Shown here piece after piece: positions 13,002 to 13,114 of a stretch of 13,114 nt of DNA. Origin of the DNA: Bacteroidota bacterium. Lineage in GTDB: Bacteria; Bacteroidota; Bacteroidia; Cytophagales; Cyclobacteriaceae. Position 1 is the first letter of the stretch. Each line of letters starts with the position of its first letter. A program made the translations under genes and the position numbers. The stretch lies in assembly GCA_023412765.1 (NCBI GenBank), contig JAEZBX010000234.1:1-13114 (forward strand). The letters are read 5' to 3'. Below the pieces are notes generated by a model. That model ran no database searches, had not been told where the DNA came from, and was given only the letters and a program-made list of their open reading frames with translations.

Positions 13002-13114
13002 AGAGAGCTGTAAGTAAGGGTTGAGAAGTAGCAAGACCGTTCTTCCAGCTTTTGGATTGCAACCTAATTTTAGCTTTGGCCTGTGGGGGGATGTGCGGCT
13101 AGGATTAACTATTA

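Larger units (their letters stand above)
12619..13114. other. Gene-free, repeat-rich stretch at the right edge
   Basis: I find no credible gene in these 496 bases. It holds a heptamer array (12716-12746), a hairpin of heptamers (12869-12956), a perfect 13-bp stem hairpin (12962-13001), a 15-base direct repeat (12829-12843 and 12980-12994) and a small CCCTA / TAGGG inverted repeat (12786-12800). Bases 13003-13114 contain short open stretches on both strands but no ATG-led frame; they could be the edge of a dispersed repeat or of a gene beyond the window. Confidence 0.6.

Overview
The window reads as a chromosomal segment of a Bacteroidota bacterium, most likely from the Cytophagales. The evidence is the protein style, the birA / rsfS-ftsH neighbourhood typical of the phylum, several exact TAnnTTTG (Bacteroidota -7) boxes 28 to 37 bases before start codons, and the general lack of Shine-Dalgarno sequences. 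Base composition and codon use look even across the window. I see no transposase, integrase, CRISPR array, tRNA or rRNA.

Layout: (1) 1-122, the 5' end of a secreted-protein gene on the minus strand, preceded by an imperfect CACAAAG-type hairpin repeat. (2) 197-3517, a minus-strand housekeeping block of rsfS, ftsH and lpxH (ribosome silencing, membrane proteolysis, lipid A synthesis). (3) 3566-7377, a plus-strand block of birA (biotin ligase), a THUMP-domain rRNA methyltransferase overlapping it by one base, and an M3 oligoendopeptidase. (4) 7500-9454, minus strand: marR-type regulator, yceI and trmN. (5) 9522-11063, plus strand: a Gfo/Idh/MocA oxidoreductase followed by a small cupin. (6) 11248-12618, minus strand: a membrane-anchored serine hydrolase of the beta-lactamase / 6-aminohexanoate-dimer hydrolase type. 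(7) 12619-13114, a gene-free stretch full of repeats and hairpins.

The coding content is ordinary. The unusual material is between genes. Both convergent gene gaps (7378-7499 and 11064-11247) and the gene-free right end carry tandem heptamers (GTTTAAG, GGTATAA/G, GGAATAA/G and variants). At the four gene 3' ends the G-rich strand is always the sense strand. At three of these the array starts within or directly at the stop codon, and at the fourth it starts 11 bases after it. Nearly every heptamer variant contains a stop codon on the G-rich strand, and because seven is not a multiple of three the array places stops in all three frames. In three places the arrays stand head to head around a spacer, so they could fold into long hairpins. 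I consider this the best candidate for an undescribed element: a strand-oriented heptamer found at 3' ends.

A second theme is compact regulation. A terminator hairpin lies 8 bases upstream of the lpxH ATG, with a -7 box immediately upstream of it, so lpxH transcripts may start inside the hairpin. A similar strong hairpin sits between yceI and marR, again within 8 bases of the marR ATG.
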